The position numbers and the translations under genes are program-made. Of a DNA stretch of 64,000 nt, positions 43,881 to 55,100 are shown piece after piece. Every line of letters begins with the position of its first letter. The first letter of the stretch is position 1. The stretch covers positions 2,852,001-2,916,000 of the forward strand of contig JBLDXI010000042.1 in the NCBI GenBank assembly GCA_047495785.1, in the 5' to 3' direction. The notes beneath the pieces were generated by a model, which was not told the origin of the DNA, searched no databases, and saw nothing but the letters and a program-made list of their open reading frames with translations. The stretch comes from Lepidodermella squamata (lineage: Eukaryota > Gastrotricha).

Positions 43881-45145
43881 GAGAATATATCGTCAGCTCG
43901 CAGGGTTATTGTGCGACTTTGATTCAAAAAGACCTCTAATTGACGATTTTCGACAAAATGGCCCTTCTTCTGCCGCGGATGGCTTCTTCAGAAATCTCAA
44001 ACAATCAAAGAAAATTAGTTCATATTCGATATGAAATTTTACTGGTAATTATTTTACCCAATTTTCGAAATCAGTTGGAGAGCTCAAAGCCATCATAAGG
44101 TGCTTATAGGCCGAGAGGACCGGGATATCAAATCGCGTTGCTATTGTTTGCTACATAGAACTTTATAACCACCCGATTTCGCGCGCTTTCCATTCAGCAA
44201 ACCAGGTCGTATCGGCGACTAGTACATGCGCGTATTTTGCCGCAATTTATCTGTATCCATCGATATTTCATTTTGGTTGTGATTTTGGCTGTGGTTTTGG
44301 CTGCGATTTCGACGGCATATCGGTCGTGTGTAGGTAATATTCATGCGATGTGGGTCCTACGTCGGAACCGAATTTATCTGTTGTAGAGCCAAATTTCAAA
44401 CGCGGGAGCAGAAACAAATTTTAAATAGCTAATTCGCCCAAAAACGAATTTTCAAAATTTTCGGGAATTTCGTGATTATTTTTTATCGGAAATTCAGAAA
44501 TTCAGAAATTACCACTTAATTCTGCGTGATTTTGTGTACAAGTCCTGTCATCACATTGAGAACACGGCGTAATCGTGATTTAATAGGTATTTAATGGAAT
44601 TTTTCAAAACTAAAAATTGTGAGTAGGATGCGTTTGGTGCCAAGTTTTGCAATTTTTGGTTCCGCTAAAAAATATTCTGATATTCCTCGTGATTTTCACC
44701 CATCATGAATCCCGGATAAATATCTTATTTCAATTGCCATTGGCGAAAGCATTTCGCAAGTTATTCAGGGAGCACTGGTAATTTTTTCTAGGCACTCGGA
44801 AGCGGAGAGACAGCAGTAACTTTCTTGCTGCTGTGAGTTTTGAATCGAACAGTGACCATTTAGCCTTGAACGTAGCCAAGGTCATCGACATGCGAACGCA
44901 TTAGACAACACAAAGGCCAACGTAGATGAAAAGCCGTGACATTTTTGTTGTGGCTTTATTGCAGAGAGAGAGAGAGAGAGATAGAGAAAGCTTTCATTCT
45001 CATACTACACCTGCTTCATCTTTGTATTGCTCAAAATCTACGCTTCCACGTAAGCGCCACGTAATTAAATTTCAGTCAACTTGGCTATATAAGTCGGTCA
45101 AGCAACTACGGAATATTACATACACACTTCATCGTAAAATCGCAA
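43881..45145. other. Intergenic region and 5' flank of FKBP copy B
   Basis: AT-rich DNA with no supportable gene. A (GA)n microsatellite lies at 44964-44983. The last 300 bp resemble the upstream region of copy A and probably hold the promoter. Confidence 0.4.
44964..44983 (+). repeat. (GA)n microsatellite
   Basis: About nine GA units with one interruption (ATAGAGAAAG) after them. Confidence 0.7.
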
Positions 45146-45672
45146 ATGTGGAAATCACTCTTGTTTTTAGCGTTTACGCTAGTCGTCTCGTATGCAAGCG
45201 ATGAACTTAAGGTGGAAGTTTTGACTCCTCCGCCGGAAGACTGCGAAGTGAAGGCTCAAAAAGGCGATTCACTAACAGTCCATTATCTTGGAACGCTACT
45301 CGACGGAAAGAAGTTCGACGCAAGCTATGATCGCAACGACCCATTTGTTTTTACCCTTGGAGTCGGGCAAGTCATTCAAGGATACGAGAAGGTATTATCA
45401 CTGATTTTTCCTATTTGAAATTGGTTGAATATGATCGGTTTATCTAGGGCGTTCCAGGAATGTGTGTTGGCGAGAAGCGAAAGCTAACAGTTCCTCCTTA
45501 CCTAGGTATTCAAACTCACTATATTTAAGGCTTACCATCCCTTTGAAATTTGACTCGTGAAATTATTTCAGGTTATGGAGACAGCGGAGTTCCTGGCGTA
45601 ATCCCTCCCAAATCGACATTAATTTTTGAAGTAGAATTGCTGAAAATCAATCGCCCAGCTAAAGAGCTATGA
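45146..45672 (+). CDS. FKBP2-like ER peptidyl-prolyl isomerase, copy B
   Basis: Exons 45146-45391, 45448-45505 and 45572-45672 give 134 aa. The layout is the same as copy A: signal peptide ([18 protein letters not shown]), FKBP fold with [34 protein letters not shown], then a final PAKEL that fits ER retrieval. It is closely similar to copy A with matching introns, so the two are tandem duplicates separated by a mobile element. Copy B keeps the family's Gly-Tyr-Gly-Asp turn (GYGDSG), which copy A has altered to AYGDNG. Both appear intact; they probably act as foldases in the ER lumen. Confidence 0.9.
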
Positions 45673-45774
45673 GCTGTGATACTCTTTTTCTCTGCCATGC
45701 TATGCTGGCACTGCGATGCTGATGCTTTCCTTCTACGTCAAAATAAAGAGCGGATTGGAAATTCTATGTTTTTT

Positions 45775-45822
45775 GCGTTTTGCGTTTTGCGTTTTGCGTT
45801 TTGGTGTTTTGCGTTTCAGAAC
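45775..45822 (+). repeat. (GCGTTTT)n minisatellite
   Basis: About six heptamer copies, one with a variant (TTTTGGTG). Confidence 0.7.
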
Positions 45823-45917
45823 AAGAATTCGTTTCCCGCCTCTTTTATTTCGAGAATAAGAAAACAATAATCCTGTCAGGTGCGGATTTGAAATAAAAAA
45901 AAATTGTCTAACAAAGA

Positions 45918-46196
45918 ATGAGCCCGTGAGTCCGCAAATATGCTGACACGCACAGGCTCTCATTGCCTATGTGCCACAGAGACTGCTTTAAGTTCTCTTT
46001 TCTTAGAAGGTATGTAATATTATGGAACAAGCTGCCTTTAGACATTGTTAATGGCTCTTTAGCTAATTTTAAATTGTTTGTTGATAATTTGGATAATACG
46101 AAGTTTTTGATATCTACAGTGAGGCGCCTTTGATTGCTAATAATCCTTGAGATTGATTGCAAGCCGGTTTAAAATAAAATAAAATAAAAAATAAAG
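45918..46196 (+). mobile_element. 5'-truncated non-LTR retrotransposon (LINE) 3' end
   Basis: A plus-strand frame reads KYADTHRLSLP, CFKFSFLRRYVILWNKLP and LANFKLFVDNLD before a stop. This matches the characteristic C-terminal end of LINE reverse-transcriptase ORFs (the WNxLP motif). It is followed by a TAAAA-type tail (46172-46192), the usual 3' end of such elements. Only about 280 bp remain. Confidence 0.7.
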
Positions 46197-47296
46197 CCGA
46201 AATTGAATCTGTTGATAAGACGGTAGCCTATCCTCCATCAAAGAAGATGACCAAGTCAAGCCTAAATCAACCGTGGCGATTTCCGCCTAGTTCGTCAAAC
46301 TTCAAGTTCTCGAAAATGTCAGCCTTCGCTTTAGGAATCGTTAAGTCATAAATTCGTCCTGATCCGACGCATAGCTGACCCGCAGAAAATTAAACATTTT
46401 GAATGACGATGCCCGCATTGTGCATTGAATAAGCTTGGAATACGTCGAAGCGAACCCAGATCTATTCATCACGTGATAGTTGATTGTTTAACAACTCGTG
46501 TGACACCAGTTAGCGTATATGCCGTTGCTGAATGCTTACGGTGTAGTTAGAGCGCGTAAAGTTTTGCCTGCTACGTCTCTTTAGATGAGCGTGCCTTTCT
46601 TCGAGTTTCGTCGGTCACATTTGCGGATTGAAACGCATGCAAAATGCGCGACACCGAAGTCGACAGGTTTCAGTTTCAATTGGCCGGCAATCGAGGGGGA
46701 CCAGGCACGAGACGTAGCTATAGCTACGCCTCATGGAACCAAGTTGATCACAACAAAAACCAAACACAAAAAGTTCGGAGAACTCGAAACTTGTGCTGCA
46801 AAATTTTCGCATATTCTAGTGAATAGTTCTGAATTTGAGAGTTTTATTAAACGTTAACAAAAAATATTAAGATTTTTTAATATCACCTTCACGTTGAATG
46901 CGCGGTATTTTTTAGCGTGGTCTTGCCTTTCGAGTTCAAAGTCCAGCTGAACTTTGAGCCCGTCGTTTTTGGCCTTGCTTGTCAGTTCAAAAGGTCTGCC
47001 ACACCGCTGAGATCGTCTCAGTCTTGTTTCTTGTTTTAGCGGTTCGTGTCCTGAGGCAAGAATAGATTTTAGATGTCGGAGTCATCTCGATTCACTTAGA
47101 AGCTGGCATTTCATGTCTTCATTACTTGCCGTGACAAACTTTCCTCAAACCGGGTTTCGCCCTTGAATCACATACGTTTATAAGTGATTTTAATTCATCT
47201 TCATATGTTTTAGTCTTGGTTTTGGGATCAATGCTTAACTAACTAATGCTGTTGTGTCATTTAGAAACATTTTAAAGAACCCTGGCAATCTGGAAA

Positions 47297-49650
47297 ATGC
47301 TTGTCAATAAAATGAGCCAAAAATTGGCCTCTTCCGCGAGACTGGCCGCGAATTCCACTCGGTTGATATTGAAGCTTTTTATCCGTTCAAATTCCGTATA
47401 AGCTATGTTTTCGCAGACTTATCAGCAGCAGTTCTGTGCTGTCCGTAAAAAGTGGCCCAGATCTTTCGAAGAGAGTGAAGGTATGGATTGAGAAGAATTA
47501 TATTGTTGGTTTTCTCAGAATATGGTGATTTTAGGAATCAGAATCGTTTGCTATGACAATGTTTCGCGGGAAATTACGATGCGAAAAGATTTTTCCATAC
47601 CCGAAAGGTAATTAGGATTGAAATGAATTGATTTTACCCACTTTATATTAATCATTTTCAGCTTTGACATCTGAGCAAGAGCAAGATTTGCGTCAATTAG
47701 TCGACCCAGCTTCAAAGTTTTTGCAAGTGAGTGTTTAGCTTGGTAGAATCGTAGATCGTAGAACCAATAAGAATTCAATACTAACTATTGAATACTAATA
47801 AATTGCAGGAAGTCAATAACTCGAAGAAAAACGACGAGCTTGAAGCGATTGAAGAGAACACTATCAAAGGCGCCCGTGAATTAGGATTGTTTGGGCTTCA
47901 AGTGCCAGTAGAACTTGGTAAGCTTGCTTCATTTATTATTGAAAATTCGATTGATTCCACGGCTTGAATAGGTGGCCTCGGACTGAGCAACGTACAATAC
48001 GGCAAGCTTGTCGAAATCGTCGGTGAGCATGATTTGTCCGTGGGTATTGCGCTTGGCGCCCACCAGTCGATCGGTTTCAAAGGCATAACGCTGTATGGAA
48101 CGGATGAGCAAAAGAAGAAGTATTTACCAGCACTGGCTCGTGGAGATCAATGGGCCTGCTATTGTCTCACTGAGCCTACTAGCGGCTCTGATGCTGCTGT
48201 AATATATCTTTTATTCCTTATTTTTCAAATCTGATGTTATTTTCTTTAGTCTATTCGAAGCCGTGCTGAGCTATCGAAGGATGGAAAGCACTACGTGTAA
48301 GTCAACAACGCATAAGGAAACATTTTATATTTTTAAATTGTTGTCTTATAGCCTCAATGGTAGTAAAATTTGGATCAGTAATGGTGGACTAGCTGAGATT
48401 TTCACCGTTTTCGCCCAAACACCTGTAAAAGACGAGAAGACCGGCGAAGTCAAAGACAAGGTCACAGCTTTTATCGTCGAGCGCGCATTTGGTGGTTTGA
48501 CATCGGGCCCTCCGGAGAAAAAGATGGGCATCAAGGCTTCTAATACCGCTGCATTGCACTTTGATAACGTTAAAATCCCAGTTGAAAATGGTAATTACAG
48601 TCTTCTTGTTGTTGAATTTGAAGCTATAGTTGATCTTATGCAGTTCTTGGGGGTGTTGGCAACGGCTTCAAAGTTGCAGTCAATATCTTGAACGCTGGTC
48701 GCTTCGGCATGGCTGCTGCTTTGGGTGGTACCATGAAATATGCAATCAAGAAATCAACCGATTTTGCTCAACAACGCATCCAGTTTGGCAAGAAAATCTG
48801 CGAATACGCCCATGTTCAAGAGCGCTTGGTCGGCATGGCCATCCATCAATACGCGACTGAGGCAGTTGCGTTCCATCTTGCTGGAACGATGGATAATGGC
48901 GGGAAGGAGTTCCAACTTGAAGCAGCTATGAGCAAGATTTTCGGCTCCGAAAGTGCTTGGTTTGTCGTTGATGAAGCCATTCAACTTCACGGTGGAATGG
49001 GCTTCATGAAAGACACTGGTCTTGAAAAGGTTATGCGAGATCTTCGAATTTTCCGTATTTTCGAGGGTGCCAATGATATTTTGCGCCTTTTCGTCGTCCT
49101 TACGGGTTGCCAACACGCTGGCGGATTTTTAAGTGAACTTGGCCGTGCGTTGAAGAATCCGCTGGGTGGTTTCCCGATTTTGGCGAATGAGGGCAAAAAG
49201 CGGGCGAAACGCGTATTCGGCATGTTGCCTGATGATATGGGCGATGCTACTCAACACGTCCCTGCCGAATTGAAGCACTCCGCTAAAATGTTGAACCATG
49301 CTGTCGATCATTTCGGTTTGGCAGTCCAAGCTCTTCTGATGCGACACGGCAAGGGCATCATCGAGCGCCAACTCGAGCTGATCCGACTATCCGATGCTGC
49401 TATTCAAATCTATGCAATGTCATGCGTTTTGAGTCGAGCCTCAATGGCGATTAAAGACAACAGCCCGACTGCTGAAAACGAGCGCCACATGGCTGAGTTG
49501 TTCACAGCACGTGCCATGCGTTCGATCGCGCAGAATTTGCGTTTGGCAACTAGCAAAACTCTGGCAAACGAAGCCAAAGTCATCTCAACCCTCTCGTCCG
49601 CCCTAATTCAAGCCCAGGGTCCGATTCACAGGCACACCCTGGGATTTTAA
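47297..49650 (+). CDS. VLCAD/ACAD9-like mitochondrial acyl-CoA dehydrogenase, copy A (nine exons)
   Basis: Exons 47297-47361, 47417-47480, 47535-47607, 47662-47726, 47809-47917, 47972-48198, about 48250-48296, about 48352-48591 and 48644-49650. The N-terminus is a basic presequence ([20 protein letters not shown]) for mitochondrial import. Family motifs are [21 protein letters not shown] (FAD/substrate), [30 protein letters not shown] and [13 protein letters not shown] with the catalytic Glu. The long C-terminal extension (to HRHTLGF) is typical of VLCAD/ACAD9, which oxidise long-chain acyl-CoA at the inner membrane (ACAD9 also assists complex I assembly). I cannot tell which of the two it is. 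Copy B follows 220 bp downstream in the same direction. Confidence 0.88.
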
Positions 49651-49869
49651 CGTGACGATCAAAAATCTTACGGAACGCAATTTAGCTCTTTAATGACTAG
49701 TTATGTTGTGGCCTTGCGTTGTATCATCTGATCATTCGTCATTGCTCAAGACAGTGGCGAGATTTTATTGTATTTTAGTGTATCAAGAATTGATAATTAC
49801 TTGATCGAAGTTATTACCCGCGGCTAATAAAATCTTTTGTTTAGGTCAATTTTGTATATTATTGTTGAA

Positions 49870-51870
49870 ATGTTATCTAAACTTGCGTTGTCACGCTCGT
49901 TAACCAATTTAGGCCGAGCAAGTTCGGCGAGGTCAGTTTTTCTCCTCAAGGTGGATTTATTCATTTATTTTTCATCCGATTTGCTAGGAGTTTTCATGCA
50001 ACAGCCGTGGTGAGCGTGAAGAGCGGCCCTGATCTAACGAAGAAAGCCAAAGAGTCTGAATCTTTTGGCATGAATATTTTTCGTGGCCGTTTAAAAGCTG
50101 AAAGGCTTTTCCCTTACCCTAAGAGTAATGAATGTTCCGCGTCAGAACATGCTTATTTATTCCCTGGGTTTTCTAGCATTGAGTGCCGAGCAGAATGAAG
50201 AGTTGCGTTTACTCGTTGATGGAACTGCCAAATTTTTCGAGGAAGTTAATAATCCAGCGAAAAACGATCAAATGGAGAATATCGAGGAGAATACTATGAA
50301 GCAGTTGCGAGAATTAGGCGCTTTTGGCCTGCAGGCTCCTGCCGAACACGGCGGGCTTGGTTTGACCGCAGTTCAATACGCCAGACTTGGCGAAATTGTT
50401 GGTGAAAATGATTTGGGAATAGCTGTTACTTTGGGCGCTCACCAATCCATCGGCTACAGGGGCGTCATGTTATTCGGAACCGACGAGCAGAAGAAGAAGT
50501 ATCTCCCATCCCTGGCTAGGGGCGAAAAAATAGCCGCCTATGCTTTAACGGAGCCAAGCAGTGGTTCAGATGCGGATTCAATTCGAAGCCGAGCTGAATT
50601 ATCAAAGGATGGCAAACATTGGATTTTAAACGGCAGCAAAATCTGGATTAGCAACGGCGGTATAGCCGATTTTTTCACTGTTTTCGCGCAAACGCCGGTG
50701 AAAGACGAGAAAACCGGTAAAGGTAAAGACCGCGTGACTGCTTTTATCATCGAACGAGGCTTCGGCGGGGTTTCCAGCGGCCCGCCTGAGAAGAAAATGG
50801 GCATTAAATGCTCAAATACTGCCACTCTTCACTTTGACAACGTGAAAATTCCGGTCGAAAATGTACTCGGGGAAGTAGGAAATGGCTTTAAGGTGGCTGT
50901 TAACATTTTGAACGCCGGCCGATTCGGAATGGCTGCGGGTTTGTGCGGCACTATGAAGCATGCTATAAAACGATCGACCGATTTCGCTAATCAGCGGGTT
51001 CAATTCGGTAAAAAAATTTGCGAATATGCCCACGTCCAGGAGCGATTAGTCCGTATGGCTTATCTGCAATACGCAACTGAGTCAATCGCGTACCATTTAG
51101 CTGGTAGCATGGACCAGGGGGTGAAAGAGTTCCAGATAGAAGCGGCGATGAGTAAGATTTTCAGCTCGGAATCCGCCTGGTTTTGCTTGGATGAGGCCAT
51201 TCAATTGCATGGTGGTATGGGTTTTATGAAAGAAACTGGTCTTGAACGTGTTTTACGCGATATTCGAATTTACCGAATTTTCGAAGGCGCCAACGATATT
51301 TTACGACTTTTCATCGTCCTAACTGGTATGCAACACGCCGGCGCGTTTCTGAGCGAAATAACCCGGGCTCTCAAAAACCCGTTTGCGAACTGGAAGGTTA
51401 TAGCAGGGGAAGGCGGGAAACGGGCGAAGCGCATTGTCGGCATGTTACCCGAGGACATGGGCGATGCGACTAAATACGTCCAGCCCGAATTTCAGCGATC
51501 CGCTAAAATTTTGAACCATGCTGTTGACCAGTTTGGCGCTGCTGTTGAGCAACTTCTAATTCGTCACGGGAAAGGAATCCTCGATCGCCAACTCGAATTA
51601 ATTCGGCTAGCCGATGCTGCGATTCATATTTACGCGATTGCTTGCACGTTATCCAGAGCTTCCAGTGCGATTGCCGAAAACAGCCCAACGGCTGAACGGG
51701 AGAAAATGCTGGCTGAGCTTTTTATCGCTCGTTCGAGTCAGTTGGTTTTTCAGAATTTGAGGATTGCGACTAGTAAGACCCTTGCTAATGAAAGCAAGGT
51801 CATCTCAACTCTGTCTTCGGCTCTCATCAACGCACAAGGCCCTATCCATCGTCACACCCTCGGTTTCTAA
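49870..51870 (+). CDS. VLCAD/ACAD9-like acyl-CoA dehydrogenase, copy B (three exons)
   Basis: Exons 49870-49931, 49988-50124 and 50177-51870 give 630 aa. A presequence (MLSKLALSRSLTNLG) precedes an N-terminal acyl-CoA dehydrogenase domain, the middle beta-domain ([27 protein letters not shown]) and a C-terminal helical domain with [13 protein letters not shown] (catalytic Glu). The VLCAD-type C-terminal extension ends HRHTLGF. Both of its introns coincide in position and phase with introns 1 and 3 of copy A, while the other six of copy A are absent. It is a tandem duplicate with intron loss. Its function should match copy A: long-chain fatty acid beta-oxidation in mitochondria. Confidence 0.9.
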
Positions 51871-52198
51871 TCATCTAATTGAAATTAGAAATTAGCAGAA
51901 TTCCTGTTAATTTGCTATGTTTTTAGGCCAATTATTTCTGTTTCATAAATCTCTTCGATCAAGTATTCATTTCTGGTGTTGTTTAAGTTATATTTTTTGC
52001 AGTGAAATGTAAATACACGCACCAAGTTCAGACATTTGTTCTTACCTACCTATTCTTTCAAAGTACAGAATGTACCTAATTAAAACATGTGTTTCGCATT
52101 TTTTCGCTCTAGGTATTAAAATGAAGATGATAAAACGATGATTAATCAATTTTTTGGAATTCAATTTTAGTGCATAATATTTTATTGGCGGAAATTTT
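51871..52198. other. Intergenic gap before GFM1
   Basis: 3' UTR of the upstream gene and promoter of the next one. AT-rich, no other feature seen. Confidence 0.5.
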
Positions 52199-55100
52199 AT
52201 GTACTGGAGACGTGCGCTGCAGAGCTTTGCCAGCTCTTTAACAGCTCGATCATGCGGCTGCCAAAACTTCTTAAGGTGGTCCTCAACTTCGAATAGAGGC
52301 CGCCCTCCGATAGGGGTAAATTACTCGGAATTGAACTCAATTAATTAAGGTGGAACTTGATTTATTTTTAGGTGGTTCTGCCGCTTGAGAAAATTCGAAA
52401 TATCGGTATTTCAGCTCATATCGATTCTGGAAAAACTACACTTACGGAGCGAATTTTGTTCTATTGTGGCCGAATTGACGAAATGCATGAGGTGAAGGGT
52501 AAGGACCAGGTCGGTGCGACTATGGATTTCATGGAGCTGGAACGCGAGCGCGGTATTACGATTCAATCAGCCGCGACTTACATCTGGTGGCGAGAACACA
52601 ACATCAATATCATCGACACGCCGGGTCACGTAGATTTTACCATCGAAGTTGAACGTGCCTTGCGAGTACTTGACGGTGCTATTTTGGTACTTTGCGGCGT
52701 TGGCGGTGTTCAGAGTCAAACTTTCACGGTTACGCGTCAAATGAAACGATACAACGTCCCGTCGATCGCTTTTATCAACAAGCTAGACCGGGGTGGCGCT
52801 GATGCTTTCCGCGTTGTCGATCAAATGAGGTGAAAACATTTTTCATTCAATAATTTCGTTTTTTTATTGCCGATTTTCCGAAAAGAGACGTATCAATTTA
52901 TCGATATAACAGAAATATCTTTTATACATTCACACAACATGAAACTCCACCGGCTAGAGAAGGAAAAAATGATATGAAAATATTTGGTTGACCAGTAGCC
53001 TTATATCAGAAAATAGGGCAAAGTTTGTTGAATTTGATGTCTACCACCTTTCAGGTCTTGGTTATCAGAAATCGTAATGATGCTGACAGTGTATGAAAGT
53101 TTTGCTTTGTTTTGATTTTGAGACGCATAGTGAACGTCCATCGACCAGCGACATCCGTTCAAAGCTGGGCAAAAAGAAAAGAAAATCAAATTTAAAATGA
53201 TTTGCTAACAATTTAATAGATACAACTAAAATAACTGTTACAAGGCTCAGTCTGCTCTTAATTTTGAATATCATAACGATTGAAATAAGTTTAAAACCCC
53301 AGATCTATGTTTATATTCCAAAATATGGGAATGAACTGGGTTTTTTCGAAGGATATTTTATATAAAATCATAAATTCCATACCTAGTTGCTGGTTGAGTG
53401 TATGAAAACAGCTTCATCCTCTTCCTCGAAAACGTCGTAAATTCTCTCGCGGGAAGTAGCTCCATTGAGATGCACATTTCTTATTAGCTGGCTATCAGAC
53501 ATGCAACGACCGTTCATAGCCGGCAAGCTACTCGTCGATTGTTTCCGCGGCTTACTTAGCATAGTGGCTGTTGTCGAATCACAAGTCGCTATGCTGCTTC
53601 GACCGGCCAGCGTACGGCCCTGGTCACTGTCATCTGCTATTTCGCTATCAGTATTACCGGCTCGTTGGCTGAAAGATGTTCGCTTAGGATTTGCCCTGTT
53701 AAGGCGGGTTGCAATTATAGGCGGCAGCGGCATGTGTTTCGCGACTAGTTTTCGATACCGCTGGCTCGATGCGCTGTTGATGAAAAAATTCAGCGAGCAA
53801 TTGGCGTGTTCGAGAACGGCGGTCAATAGCCACACAATCGGCGGAACGTGATCGCCGAGTGGGTACAGGCTATTGATTAGGGCCAAGGTGTACCATGGGA
53901 AGCAGGTGAAGATGAAAATTATCAAAAGCAACAGCGTTCGCCTTAGCGATGCTCGAACTTTGATTGCTTGGTAATTTTTAACTGAAACCGTCCTTCCAGC
54001 CACCGAAATGTAAAAACTGCTGCGCTTTTTCACGCCTCGCAATTCCAAGGCCGCGCCTAGAAAATATTAAGGAGGATTTTTTCATAAATTTGCTATTTTT
54101 TTTATCAAATTTATTACTTTCCGCCATTGCGCTAGTTGATGAAGCCTTGCGAATTTGAACACTCGGCCAGCGATAGGTTGCCCTAGTCAGGTACCAATGT
54201 GAGCTGAATATGAGTAGGGTGCATGCGATGAGGACGATGAAATGCGTTGTTGAAACGCGCCAGTCTGTGTGCACGTAGACGCACATGTGAATGTTTGGGT
54301 CCCAAATGTGACCTTCGTTCATCACTTTGTTCAGGAGTATGTCGAAAATCGTAGCGATTATCCAAGGCAGGGCAATATCAAAAGCCATTTTCACTTTTTT
54401 CCTGATAAAAAAATGAAAAAATTTAATTGATAAAACAATTAGCCTTAAAAGTCTTACTTGTTTAAGGCTTTTAGAGTTTCATTTTGACTTGAGGCACAGA
54501 AGCGTTGGAAAGCAATAGTACATAAAATGAGTAGTGACGTAATTGGAGTAATGGACGAAGCGTAGCCGGTGAAATCACACGCGAAAGTACCCAGATCGAG
54601 GTGCGCATTGGTTAAAATGTTGTGTAAAATCAGCGAATTGACGAAAGCTGCCGTAACTAGATCGCTAATGGCTAAATTTATCGACAGGTAATTTGGTAGC
54701 GTTCTCAGCCGTTGAATATAGACTATTGTGATGATTGTAAATAAATTGCCGACTATTCCTGCGATGATGAGAATGACTAAAATTGGGCCGAATATCAGAG
54801 CTTGAGGCGTGAAGGCCACATCGAAGCCATCTTGATTCGTGTAAATAACACTGCAATTATCTCCTAAGCAGCCTTCCATTTTTTACTCGCCACACATTGT
54901 CTGCCAATTTTTTGTAATAACGCTTTATTTTATTTTAAAATCTAAAAATTCATGAATAAATCTATTTTTAGCGCTAGTTCAGCTATTTTAGATTTATTTA
55001 TGCGCCAGCGCTTTCGTGAGAGGGTTCGCTAATCGATTTGGCATTTGACCTCTTCATTGTTCTATCGAGATCGGAAAGGGGTGGGGTTCTAATGTCGTAT

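Larger units (their letters stand above)
45673..47296. other. Intergenic region with simple repeat and LINE fragment
   Basis: Holds a (GCGTTTT)n minisatellite (about 45775-45822), a LINE 3' remnant (separate entry) and about 1 kb of otherwise featureless DNA before the first acyl-CoA dehydrogenase gene. Open frames near 46600 lack support. Confidence 0.45.

Noticed and set aside
46585-46857. 90-aa frame with overlapping frames on both strands
   Set aside because: No splice support, family resemblance or conserved neighbour; likely chance.
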